Shown here piece by piece: positions 53,517 through 60,911 of a stretch of 64,000 nt of DNA. The stretch covers positions 1-64,000 of the forward strand of contig CAVTOD010000004.1 in the NCBI GenBank assembly GCA_963736305.1. The letters are read 5' to 3'. Both the position numbers and the translations under genes were made by a program. A model generated the notes under the pieces. It made no database searches. It had not been told where the DNA came from and was given only the letters and a program-made list of their open reading frames with translations. Position 1 is the stretch's first letter. Each line of letters begins with the position of its first letter. This DNA comes from DASUPK01 sp963736305 (GTDB lineage: Bacteria; Actinomycetota; Thermoleophilia; Solirubrobacterales; 70-9).

Positions 53517-54158
53517 ATGGCCCGCGGCCGCGGACAATCCTTGCGTAAGGGACGGCGAAAGGGGTTCCGGCGCCAGTTCGGGCTCGACCGTTCCGGCCCT
53601 CCGCCTCGCCAGACCAGGCCCGGGCAGCCGCTGCGCCCGTGGACGATCCCCAACGCGGTCGGCTATCTGCGCCTCGCCGCGCTCCCGGTCTTCCTCTATC
53701 TCGCCTTCTCCTCCGGCGATGGCCGCGACGCCTGGGCCGCGGCGATCTTCTGGCTGATCGCATTCGGGGACTACGTGGATGGCTTCCTGGCCCGCGCCAC
53801 CGGCCAGTACAGCCGGATGGGCGCGATCCTCGACCCGATCGTCGACCGGCTGACGATTCTCAGCGGTGTCGCCGTCTGCTGGCACTTCGAGCTCCTGCCC
53901 CGTTGGGCGCTCGCCGTACTCGCTGTGCGAGAGGTGGTCACGGCGCTGCTCGCGGAGATCCTGCTGCGGCGTGGCGGGGAGCTCAGCATCAACTGGCTCG
54001 GCCGCATCGCTGTCGGTCCCGTCATGGCCGCGATCTTCTTCGCGATGGTCTCCGACAGCTGGGTGTGGAGCGCGATGCTGATCGTCGGCGTGAGCCTGGG
54101 CGTCCTCGGGACGATTGCCTACATCCGAAGCGGCATCCGGCAACTTGCAACTGCGTAG
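53517..54158 (+). CDS. pgsA: CDP-alcohol phosphatidyltransferase (PgsA-like)
   Basis: 213 residues with about six membrane helices after a basic ~40-residue start. The signature D-x2-DG-x2-AR-x8-G-x3-D-x3-D is complete in DYVDGFLARATGQYSRM followed by GAILDPIVDR. The enzyme transfers a phosphatidyl group from CDP-diacylglycerol, probably to glycerol phosphate; inositol-phosphate use is possible in Actinobacteria. The order pgsA, FHA gene, merR gene resembles Rv1822-Rv1828 in M. tuberculosis. Confidence 0.88.
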   Translation: MARGRGQSLRKGRRKGFRRQFGLDRSGPPPRQTRPGQPLRPWTIPNAVGYLRLAALPVFLYLAFSSGDGRDAWAAAIFWLIAFGDYVDGFLARATGQYSRMGAILDPIVDRLTILSGVAVCWHFELLPRWALAVLAVREVVTALLAEILLRRGGELSINWLGRIAVGPVMAAIFFAMVSDSWVWSAMLIVGVSLGVLGTIAYIRSGIRQLATA

Positions 54159-54198
54159 CCAAAACACTCAAGCCGCGGTTGAGGTTGCCGTGCGGCCA

Positions 54199-54204
54199 TA
54201 TAAT
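54199..54204 (+). promoter_or_regulatory. -10 box TATAAT upstream of the RsiG-like gene
   Basis: A perfect TATAAT, rare in this GC-rich sequence, 31 nt before GTG 54236. GAGGAG (54227-54232) provides a ribosome site. The -35 is weak (GGTTGA at 16 bp or CGGTTG at 17 bp). Confidence 0.55.
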
Positions 54205-54235
54205 CGCCTGCCCAATCCCGAAAGTTGAGGAGTCT

Positions 54236-54502
54236 GTGGAGGACGAGACCTTTCCCGATATCGGCGCCATGAGCGACGAAGAGCTCAAGGAGCTGATTGA
54301 CAATCTGACCGCCGAGGAGCAGGAGGTGTCGTATCGCCGCCGGATCCTGCACGGGCAGATCGACATCCTGAGAGCGGAGCTGGTCAACCGCCTGCGTGAG
54401 AACCGTCCTGAAGGCGCGACGCTGATCAAGGGCGACGACGTGCAGCGGCTCAGCGAGATCCTCGCCGGCCACTCAGAGCCCCCGACCAAGCCTCCGACCT
54501 AG
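54236..54502 (+). CDS. RsiG-like small helical protein, putative c-di-GMP-dependent anti-sigma factor
   Basis: 88 residues. SDEELKELIDNLTAEEQEVS and YRRRILHGQIDILRAEL form one long helix and the C-terminal part (IKGDDVQRLSEILAG) another. The RsiG signature E-x3-S-x2-R-x3-Q-x3-D is matched as E, S, R, H, D (Gln replaced by His). In Streptomyces, RsiG carries two such motifs and holds the sigma factor WhiG with c-di-GMP; Rubrobacter RsiG carries one and works as a homodimer. This protein has one copy. GTG 54236 is preferred; ATG 54269 is possible. Function is inferred; no WhiG-type sigma gene is in the window. Confidence 0.6.
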   Translation: MEDETFPDIGAMSDEELKELIDNLTAEEQEVSYRRRILHGQIDILRAELVNRLRENRPEGATLIKGDDVQRLSEILAGHSEPPTKPPT

Positions 54503-54515
54503 ACAGGGGTCAATC

Positions 54516-54986
54516 GTGGCGATTCACTGCCCCGAGTGCGGGTTCGTCAACGCAGAGGGGGCCAACTACTGCCAGAAGTGCGGCGCCTACCTCTCCCGTC
54601 CCGACGGGAAGGACGAGCCGACGACGATGACCTACACCGTCGACGAGTCGGGCGAGATGCACCAGGTCGACATCGACGAGGTCGTCGAGAAGCACGGGGC
54701 GGCCCTGGTGATCCGCTCGGGCGGCGGCCGGGCCGGCGAGAGCTTCACGCTCAATGACGAGCGCATCTCGATCGGGCGCACACCCGAGGCGGGCGTCTTC
54801 CTCGACGACGTCACCGTCTCGCGCAACCACGCCCTGCTGGTGCGCCGCAACGACGGCCTCTACATCGACGACCTTGGATCGCTGAACGGCACCTACGTCA
54901 ACCGCCGCAGGATCGAGTCCCATCAGCTGGCCGACGGCGATGAGATCCAGATCGGCAAATACAAGCTGAGTTACCTGGAGAAGTGA
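54516..54986 (+). CDS. Zinc-ribbon and FHA-domain protein (GarA/OdhI-like)
   Basis: 156 residues. An N-terminal zinc ribbon (HCPECGFVNAEGANYCQKCG, four Cys) is followed by a short Thr-rich segment (EPTTMTYTVDESG) and a C-terminal FHA domain (ISIGRTPEAGVFLDDVTVSR, NHALL, LGSLNGTYVNRRRIESHQL). FHA domains bind phosphothreonine; GarA-type proteins use a phosphorylated N-terminal Thr as a switch on 2-oxoglutarate metabolism. The Thr cluster could play that role. It overlaps the merR-type gene (GTGA). Confidence 0.85.
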   Translation: MAIHCPECGFVNAEGANYCQKCGAYLSRPDGKDEPTTMTYTVDESGEMHQVDIDEVVEKHGAALVIRSGGGRAGESFTLNDERISIGRTPEAGVFLDDVTVSRNHALLVRRNDGLYIDDLGSLNGTYVNRRRIESHQLADGDEIQIGKYKLSYLEK

Positions 54987-55771
54987 CCATGGAAGCCACG
55001 CCCACGCCCTTCGACCGCAGCCACGCCGGCCGCTCAGAATCAACGGCGGCCACAAGAACCGCCGGATCAACCGACGGCGCCCCCTCCAACCGCAAGGCGC
55101 TCACCATCGGGGCGGTCGCGAAGATCCTCGGGCGCGAGTTCGAGGACATCTCGATCTCGAAGATCCGCTACCTCGAGGACCAGAAGCTGCTCTCGCCGCG
55201 GCGGACGCCCGGCGGCTACCGGCTCTACAGCCAGGCCGACGTCGAACGCCTGCGCACGATCCTGCGCATGCAGCGCGACGAGTTCCTCCCGCTCCGCGTG
55301 ATCCGCCAGGAGCTCGCGGCAGGCGCGAGGGAAGAGCGGGGAGGGAGCGCCTCCCTGCGGCGCGCGACCGCGGTAGAGGCCGGCAAGGGCTCCCGACTGA
55401 CGATCGAGGAGCTGATCGACCAGACGGGCGCCCGCGGCGAGCTGATCAAGGAGCTCGAGGACTGGCGTCTCGTCCATCCCGAGAACATCGAGGGCACCAA
55501 GCTCTACGACGACACCGACGCCGAGATCGTCAAGGCCTGCGCCGAGCTCGCCCGCTTCGGGGTTGGCGGGCGCAACCTGAAGGTGCTTCGCACCGCGGCC
55601 GACCGAGAGGCGGCCTTGCTCGAGGCCGTGGTGGGCCCGGGACTGCAGTCCTCCAACCACACCACCCGCCGAGAGGCGATCGAGAACCTGGAGAGCCTCG
55701 CCGCCGCCTGCAACAACCTCACTCACATGCTGCTCGTCCGCGATCTGCGGAAGCTGACCGGCGAGGAGTAG
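54983..55771 (+). CDS. MerR-family regulator (FtsR-like)
   Basis: 262 residues. After a disordered start (~35) comes the MerR winged helix: LTIGAVAKILGREFEDISIS, KIRYLEDQKLLSPRRTPGGY, RLYSQADVERLRTILRMQRD. A long C-terminal half (LTIEELIDQTGARGELIKEL ... VHPENIEGTKLYDDTDAEIV) resembles a second helical effector region. The position directly behind a GarA-like FHA gene matches mycobacterial Rv1827-Rv1828, whose Corynebacterium homologue FtsR activates ftsZ. That function is inferred from synteny. Confidence 0.8.
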   Translation: MTMEATPTPFDRSHAGRSESTAATRTAGSTDGAPSNRKALTIGAVAKILGREFEDISISKIRYLEDQKLLSPRRTPGGYRLYSQADVERLRTILRMQRDEFLPLRVIRQELAAGAREERGGSASLRRATAVEAGKGSRLTIEELIDQTGARGELIKELEDWRLVHPENIEGTKLYDDTDAEIVKACAELARFGVGGRNLKVLRTAADREAALLEAVVGPGLQSSNHTTRREAIENLESLAAACNNLTHMLLVRDLRKLTGEE

Positions 55772-55781
55772 TCAGCTCCTC

Positions 55782-56243
55782 TTGGCACGCGTGGTGCGCA
55801 GGCGCCGGATCGCCGCGCCCGCGAGCGCGCTCTGGGCCGTGGTCACCGACCCGTACCACCTGCCGCGGTGGTGGCCGAACACCCAGCGCGTCGAGAACGT
55901 CAGCGAGGGCGAGCCGGCGGAGCGCAGCTGGACGCAGGTGCTCGAGACCCGGGATGGACGCGGCGTGCGGGCCGACTACCACTGCGTGGCGGCGACCGAG
56001 GGCGAGCGCTACGTCTTCGAGCAGACCGTCGAGGACACTCCGTTCGAGCGCTTCGTGAAGCGGGCCCGCACCGAGATCAAGCTGAGCCCGCATGACGGTG
56101 AGACCGACGTGACCATGTCCCTCGACCGGCGGCTGCGCGGCCTCTCGCGGCTGGGCTCGCCGATGATGCGGCGGGCGATCGGGCGGACGCTGAACGAAGC
56201 GCTATCCGGTCTGGAAACCGCGGCGACCGGGGGGTCGAGCTGA
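55782..56243 (+). CDS. SRPBCC (START-like) superfamily protein
   Basis: 153 residues. RIAAPASALWAVVTDPYHLPRWWPNTQRVE is the usual start of polyketide-cyclase/START-like proteins; YVFEQTVEDTPFERFVK and the long C-terminal helix (LGSPMMRRAIGRTLNEALSG) fit. It binds a hydrophobic ligand of unknown nature. TTG 55782 is the first start; GTG 55791 or 55794 is possible. It lies 8 bp before the AGPS-like gene and is probably co-transcribed. Confidence 0.8.
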   Translation: MARVVRRRRIAAPASALWAVVTDPYHLPRWWPNTQRVENVSEGEPAERSWTQVLETRDGRGVRADYHCVAATEGERYVFEQTVEDTPFERFVKRARTEIKLSPHDGETDVTMSLDRRLRGLSRLGSPMMRRAIGRTLNEALSGLETAATGGSS

Positions 56244-56251
56244 CGGCCGAG

Positions 56252-57847
56252 ATGAAGTGGTGGGGGTGGGGCGACCCGGACCGGCGGCTGGACCTGCCAC
56301 CGGGGGCGGTCGACGCTCTGCGCGAGGAGCTGGGCGTCCGGCCGGAGGACGCCACCGAGCCCGTGTCCGTCGAGGAGGTCTCGCTGCCCGAGGCGCAGCC
56401 CGTCCCGGAGGCGGTGCGCTCCGCTGCCGGCGAGGTGCTCGACGGCGCCGAGGACCGCCTGCGCCGCTCCACGGGCCGCAGCTACCCGGACCTGATCAGG
56501 CTGCGCACCGGACGGCTCGAATGGGCGCCCGACGCGATCGTGCGGCCCGCGGACACCGCGGCCGTCGAAGCGGTGCTGACCGCGTGCGCGGATCACGGCG
56601 TGGCCGTCGTGCCCTACGGCGGTGGGACGAGCGTGGTCGGGGGACTGGACGCGATCCCCGGCGGCCACGGCGAGGTCGTCTCGCTGGATCTGGCGCATCT
56701 GCGCTCCGTCGACGTCGATCCAAAGTCGCTCACCGCGACGCTCGGGCCGGGCCTCTCGGGGCCTGACGCCGAACGGGCTCTCGGCGCGCGGGGCGCGACC
56801 ATCGGCCACTTCCCGCAGTCCTTCGAGCAGGCGACCATCGGTGGGTTCGCGGCGACGCGCTCGGCCGGCCAGGCTTCGAGCGGCTACGGGCGCTTCGACG
56901 AGATCGTCACCTCAATCGAGCTCACGGCCCCGACTGGGCGGCTGAGAACCCGCCAGACGCCCCACACGGCGGCGGGGCCCTCCCTGCGCGAGCTCGTGCT
57001 GGGCTCCGAGGGGACCCTCGGCGTGATCACCGAGGTCAGCTGCCGCGTCCGCCCTGCGCCGGCGGAGCGCCACTACGAGGCCTGGATGGCGGAGAGCTTC
57101 GAGGCCGGCCGTGAGATCGTCCGCGACCTGGCCCAGCGCCACGAAGCCCCAGACGTGCTGCGGCTCTCCGACGAGGAGGAGACCCGGGTCTCTCTCGACC
57201 TCGCGGGGACCGAGGGCCTGCGGAAGCGCGCCCTCGACGCGTACCTGTCGGTCCGCCGCCGCCAGGGCGGCTGTCTGATGATCTGCGGCTGGGAGGGCGA
57301 GCGGGAGTCCGTTCGCCGCCGCCGCTCGCTCGGCCAGACGCGCCTGCACCTCGGCGGCGCCGCACCACTGGGATCCTCCGCGGGGCGCTCCTGGGAGCGC
57401 AACCGCTACGGCGGCCCATACCTGCGCGATGAACTGATGAACCTCGGCGTCATGGTCGAGACCCTCGAGACCTCACACACCTGGAGCCGGCTCGACGATC
57501 TCTACCGGGCCGTCGGCGAGGCGCTCCGCCTCGCCCTGGGCGAGCAGTCGATTGTCATGTGCCACGTCTCCCACGCCTATCCGGACGGGGCATCGCTCTA
57601 TTTCACCTTCTTCGCCCGCGCCCGACGCGGAGAGGAGCTCGAGCAGTGGCGGGAGGCCAAGGCCGCCGCTTGCGCGGCAATCGTCGCCACCGAGGGGACG
57701 ATCACCCATCACCACGCCGTCGGACGCGACCACGCCCCGTACATGCGGGCAGAGGTCGGCGAGCTCGGCCTCGACGCGCTGCGAGCCGTCAAGGAACGAC
57801 TCGACCCGGCCGGGATCATGAATCCCGGCAAGCTGCTGCCCGACTGA
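56252..57847 (+). CDS. FAD-linked oxidase of the alkyl-DHAP synthase family
   Basis: 531 residues. KWWGWGDPDRRLDLPPGAVD is the family's typical start. The FAD domain has AIVRPADTAAVEAVL, VVPYGGGTSVVGGLD, GHFPQSFEQATIGGFAATRS and ELVLGSEGTLGVITEVSCRV. The C-terminal cap ends THHHAVGRDHAPYM and LDPAGIMNPGKLLPD, the AGPS/FAD-oxidase C signature. True AGPS makes ether-lipid precursors. Bacterial relatives may do so or oxidise other alcohols, so the substrate is open. Confidence 0.85.
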   Translation: MKWWGWGDPDRRLDLPPGAVDALREELGVRPEDATEPVSVEEVSLPEAQPVPEAVRSAAGEVLDGAEDRLRRSTGRSYPDLIRLRTGRLEWAPDAIVRPADTAAVEAVLTACADHGVAVVPYGGGTSVVGGLDAIPGGHGEVVSLDLAHLRSVDVDPKSLTATLGPGLSGPDAERALGARGATIGHFPQSFEQATIGGFAATRSAGQASSGYGRFDEIVTSIELTAPTGRLRTRQTPHTAAGPSLRELVLGSEGTLGVITEVSCRVRPAPAERHYEAWMAESFEAGREIVRDLAQRHEAPDVLRLSDEEETRVSLDLAGTEGLRKRALDAYLSVRRRQGGCLMICGWEGERESVRRRRSLGQTRLHLGGAAPLGSSAGRSWERNRYGGPYLRDELMNLGVMVETLETSHTWSRLDDLYRAVGEALRLALGEQSIVMCHVSHAYPDGASLYFTFFARARRGEELEQWREAKAAACAAIVATEGTITHHHAVGRDHAPYMRAEVGELGLDALRAVKERLDPAGIMNPGKLLPD

Positions 57848-57850
57848 CCT

Positions 57851-58624
57851 CTATCGCAGCGAGCCGCGCATAACCGGTGTGCCGACCACCTGGGGGAGGG
57901 TGGCGTTCTGGGCCGCCTGCCGGACAGCGGCAGCCGCCTCGCGCTGGGGCGTCAGCGTGAGCTCGGCCGTATCGAAGTTGGGTAGCAGTCCCTCCGCCGC
58001 CGTCGGGATCGCCGTTCTACCGGTCAGCTTCCCGTCGGAGCCCACCGCACGGAAGGCCACGGGGAGGCTCCGGCCGCCGGAGCCGACGAACCAGAGCACG
58101 TAGCTCTCTCCGGCGCCGCTCGGCTCCAGCCCAGCGATCGCGAGGTCGACGGCCGGCTGATCCGCGACGCGGACGACCGAGATCATCCCTCTCGCCTTCG
58201 ATCCCCCGACGGGAGCGAGCCTGATCGGCACGATGTCCTCCCGGTCGCCCCGGGTCGAAGTGGTCGAGCTACTGCCGCCGCCTCCGCCGCCGAGGGCCAC
58301 CACGAGCACGACGATCGCAACCACGGCTGCCCCTCCGAGCGCCAGCCACAACACCCATGGCCTGCCTGTCGTCGGCGAAACCGGGGAGGAGGCGGGATGC
58401 ACCGGCTCCGCGGGACCGGCGCGGCCTTCCAGCGCGTCCAGCCGGCGCTCAACGGCATCCTGCGAGAGCTCGCGGTCCCCGGCCGACTCCAGCTCCATGG
58501 CGGCCTCGCGCGCTCTGGCACTGACCTCGTCCGCGCCGATGCCGAGCACCTCGGCGACCCGCTCGTAGGAGTCCCCGGAGAGCAGCAACCGGAGCAGGGC
58601 GCGCTGATCCTCGCTCAACGCCAT
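57851..58624 (-). CDS. HTH-TM-extracellular protein, paralogue B
   Basis: 257 residues. The first ~50 (SEDQRALLRLLLSGDSYERVAEVLGIGADEVSARA) look like a sigma region 4-type helix-turn-helix. A linker, one membrane helix (WVLWLALGGAAVVAIVVLVVAL), a Gly/Ser linker and an extracytoplasmic domain (ESYVLWFVGSGGRSLPVAF, VGSDGKLTGRTAIPT) follow. The outer domain resembles the C-terminal half of RskA-type anti-sigma factors. It is similar in every part to the next gene upstream, 16 bp away. A role as a membrane-tethered regulator is inferred. Confidence 0.75.
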   Translation of the reverse strand: MALSEDQRALLRLLLSGDSYERVAEVLGIGADEVSARAREAAMELESAGDRELSQDAVERRLDALEGRAGPAEPVHPASSPVSPTTGRPWVLWLALGGAAVVAIVVLVVALGGGGGGSSSTTSTRGDREDIVPIRLAPVGGSKARGMISVVRVADQPAVDLAIAGLEPSGAGESYVLWFVGSGGRSLPVAFRAVGSDGKLTGRTAIPTAAEGLLPNFDTAELTLTPQREAAAAVRQAAQNATLPQVVGTPVMRGSLR

Positions 58625-58640
58625 CGGCTGGCGCGCTCGG

Positions 58641-59798
58641 TCAGCCCTTCGAGCCGGTGGACGTCCCGGCCTGGCTCTGCGCCTGCTGGAGCTGCTGCTG
58701 GAGCTGCTGCAACAGCTCTGAACCGCTTCCCTCGAGCACGGGCGTCCCGACGAAGGAGACCACTCCGGTCGCCTTCTTGTTGCCCTGCTGCGCTTGCAAT
58801 GACTGCTGAACCTGGGTCTTCTCGGCCGAGGTGACGCGGGACAGCCGGATCTTCTGGAGCGCCTGCAGGAAGACCAGCTCCTGCGTGGGCAGCGGCGCGG
58901 CGCCGGTCAGGTTCCCGTCCGAGCCGACCGTCTCCTGCCCGACCGGGCGCGCCTGCTGGTCGGACCCGTAGAGCCACAGGATGTACGCGTCGCCGTTCTC
59001 GTTCGGCTCGAGATGAGCGGCGTTGGTCTGCAGCGCGAAGCCGGAGATCGCCGGCTTCTTCGCGTTCTGCTGGTTCTGCGGCTGTACGGGGACAAGCGTG
59101 ACCTGGCCGGTGGGAGGGCAGTCCTCGGTGGCGAAATCGCCCATCGCGGCGAGCTTGGTCGTCGGAACCCCGGCCTGCTGCGCCGCGCTGGGGTTGATCG
59201 GCTTGCAGTCGCCGCTCCCGCCGCCACCGCCGCTGGTCGCGACGACGACGATCACGATCACCAGGGCGAGCGCCGCGGCCACCCCGACGATGAGCTGTGT
59301 CCGGCGCCTGCCCGAGACAGAGCCCAGTCCGCTGAAGAAGCCAGCGGCGCGGGAGGCAAGGCCCGGACCCTTCGGAGGGCCGGGGGCGGCCGCTGCCGGC
59401 GTGGCGGCGTAAGGTTGAGCAGGCGGAGGTGAGGCCGGCGGAGGAGGCGGTGAAACAGCGCGGCGGCCCCGGGACTCCGGGATCTCCGGGAGCTCCGCCC
59501 TGGGCGCGAGCAGCCTCAGGTTCTGAACGAGGCGCTGCGCGAGCGCATTCGCCTCTGGATCGCTCTGCAGGTGTCTGACGGCATCAGCGCGGCCGATCGG
59601 ATCGGCCTGGCCGAGCAGGTAGTCGCTTAGGCCCACCTGCGCGTCGGGATCGGCACCGCCGATCTCCGTCAGCGCGGAGCGAGCCCGCGAGCGCACCTCG
59701 TCCGGCGCGATGCCAAGCAGGGAGCCGATGTCGTCATAGCCCTGCCCGCCTTCAAGCAGCAGCTGCAGCATTGCGCGCTGTTCGTCCGTGACCGCCAC
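58641..59798 (-). CDS. HTH-TM-extracellular protein, paralogue A
   Basis: 385 residues. Same layout as its neighbour: an N-terminal HTH-like segment (TDEQRAMLQLLLEGGQGYDDIGSLLGIAPDEVRSRA), a second helical part, a long Pro/Ala linker (SPPPPPASPPPAQP), a membrane helix (LIVGVAAALALVIVIVVVAT), and an outer domain (DAYILWLYGSDQQARPVGQE, TVGSDGNLTGAAPLPT) with two Cys. The C-terminus is Gln-rich (LLQQLQQQLQQAQSQ). No cognate sigma gene is adjacent. The outer domain could sense an envelope signal while the HTH acts inside. Confidence 0.75.
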   Translation of the reverse strand: MAVTDEQRAMLQLLLEGGQGYDDIGSLLGIAPDEVRSRARSALTEIGGADPDAQVGLSDYLLGQADPIGRADAVRHLQSDPEANALAQRLVQNLRLLAPRAELPEIPESRGRRAVSPPPPPASPPPAQPYAATPAAAAPGPPKGPGLASRAAGFFSGLGSVSGRRRTQLIVGVAAALALVIVIVVVATSGGGGGSGDCKPINPSAAQQAGVPTTKLAAMGDFATEDCPPTGQVTLVPVQPQNQQNAKKPAISGFALQTNAAHLEPNENGDAYILWLYGSDQQARPVGQETVGSDGNLTGAAPLPTQELVFLQALQKIRLSRVTSAEKTQVQQSLQAQQGNKKATGVVSFVGTPVLEGSGSELLQQLQQQLQQAQSQAGTSTGSKG

Positions 59799-59842
59799 GA
59801 GCGTGGAAGCCTAGGGCAGCGACGAAACCCGTGACGCAGCTC

Positions 59843-60442
59843 TTAGCTGCCGTTTATCCGGCGAGCGAGGCGCGGATAGAACTCGAGCAGGCCCTCCCGG
59901 TCGACCTCGAGCTCCGCGGTGAAGTCCCCGTCGCGGCTCAGGTAGCGGACGACGGAGCCCTCGTCGGTCTCGCGGAAGTGCTCGTAGCGCTGCGGAGAGG
60001 CCTCGACGCGCAGCGTCGGCATGCGCACGAAGGCCATCACGAAGTCTCCGGACCCACCCTTCTGGAAGCCCTCGCGGAGGATCGGCATCGTGTTTGTAAG
60101 GGGGGAGTTCTCGATGTCGATGTCCCGTGCCGCGGTGAGATCCGGCAGCTCGCCATCCCAGGGCCCGCCTGGGACGTCGCCCTCATCCGAGACCTCCGCT
60201 CGCCACGCGCCCGAGCCATCGTGAGCCAGCAACAGATGTCGGCTCCAGCCCTCGGCGGTGGCGGTCAACTCGAGCCGGCGGGTCACGTAGTGCTCCGGGG
60301 CCTCGAGGCGGTAGTCGACGCGAAACGGGGCTGGCTCCGCTCCCAGCTGGATCCCGGTCGCCCGGAGGCCGTCCTCGCCGAGCTCGACCTCGGCGGCTTC
60401 CGTCAGCCATTCCTCCACACCCGTCCAGACCAGGAATCGCAT
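59843..60442 (-). CDS. Putative glycolipid-binding protein
   Basis: 199 residues. The beta-rich pattern FRVDYRLEAPEHYVTRRLEL, SRHLLLAHDGSGAW, DLTAARDIDIENSPLTNTMPI and YLSRDGDFTAELEVDREG matches the putative glycolipid-binding family (PF06475) known from mycobacteria. No signal peptide is seen. Function is unproven in the whole family. It is divergent from the thioesterase gene, the two starts being about 25 bp apart. Confidence 0.78.
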   Translation of the reverse strand: MRFLVWTGVEEWLTEAAEVELGEDGLRATGIQLGAEPAPFRVDYRLEAPEHYVTRRLELTATAEGWSRHLLLAHDGSGAWRAEVSDEGDVPGGPWDGELPDLTAARDIDIENSPLTNTMPILREGFQKGGSGDFVMAFVRMPTLRVEASPQRYEHFRETDEGSVVRYLSRDGDFTAELEVDREGLLEFYPRLARRINGS

Positions 60443-60452
60443 GGGGGCAGAC

Positions 60453-60458
60453 TATGGT
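60453..60458 (+). promoter_or_regulatory. -10 box before the thioesterase gene, leaderless
   Basis: TATGGT ends 8 nt before the ATG at 60467; no ribosome site. Confidence 0.4.
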
Positions 60459-60466
60459 CCCGCGCG

Positions 60467-60865
60467 ATGGCCCAAGAGGAGATCGTCCCGTCCGGCTTCG
60501 CCGAGGAGATCGGCGTCGAGTGGATCGACCTCGATCCCGACAACGCCCGCGCTCGGATCAAGGTGGAGGATCGGCATATGCAGGCCTTCGGCATCGTGCA
60601 CGGAGGCGTCTACGCGTCCCTGGCGGAGAGCCTCTGCTCCGCCGCCACCTACGTGGCGGTCAAGGACGAGGACCAGGTGGCACTCGGCATGGCGAACAAC
60701 ACGACGTTCCTGCGGCCGATTTCAAGCGGATACGTGAACGCCCTCGCGCGGGTCCGTCAGCGCGGCCGCACGACGTGGGTATGGGACTGCGAGCTGACCG
60801 ACGACGACGGACGGGTATGCGCTCTCGTGCGGATGACGGCGGCGGTTCGGCCCCGTCGCGACTGA
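60467..60865 (+). CDS. PaaI-type hotdog thioesterase
   Basis: 132 residues. The hotdog signature FGIVHGGVYASLAESLCSAA carries the catalytic-site His-Gly-Gly, followed by LGMANNTTFLRPISSGYVNA and VWDCELTDDDGRVCALVRMT. It hydrolyses acyl-CoA esters, substrate unknown. The start is ATG 60467. Confidence 0.88.
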   Translation: MAQEEIVPSGFAEEIGVEWIDLDPDNARARIKVEDRHMQAFGIVHGGVYASLAESLCSAATYVAVKDEDQVALGMANNTTFLRPISSGYVNALARVRQRGRTTWVWDCELTDDDGRVCALVRMTAAVRPRRD

Positions 60866-60911
60866 GCCGGTCCACTCGACAACGCCCGGCGCGCATGAGA
60901 AGGTGTCCTCG

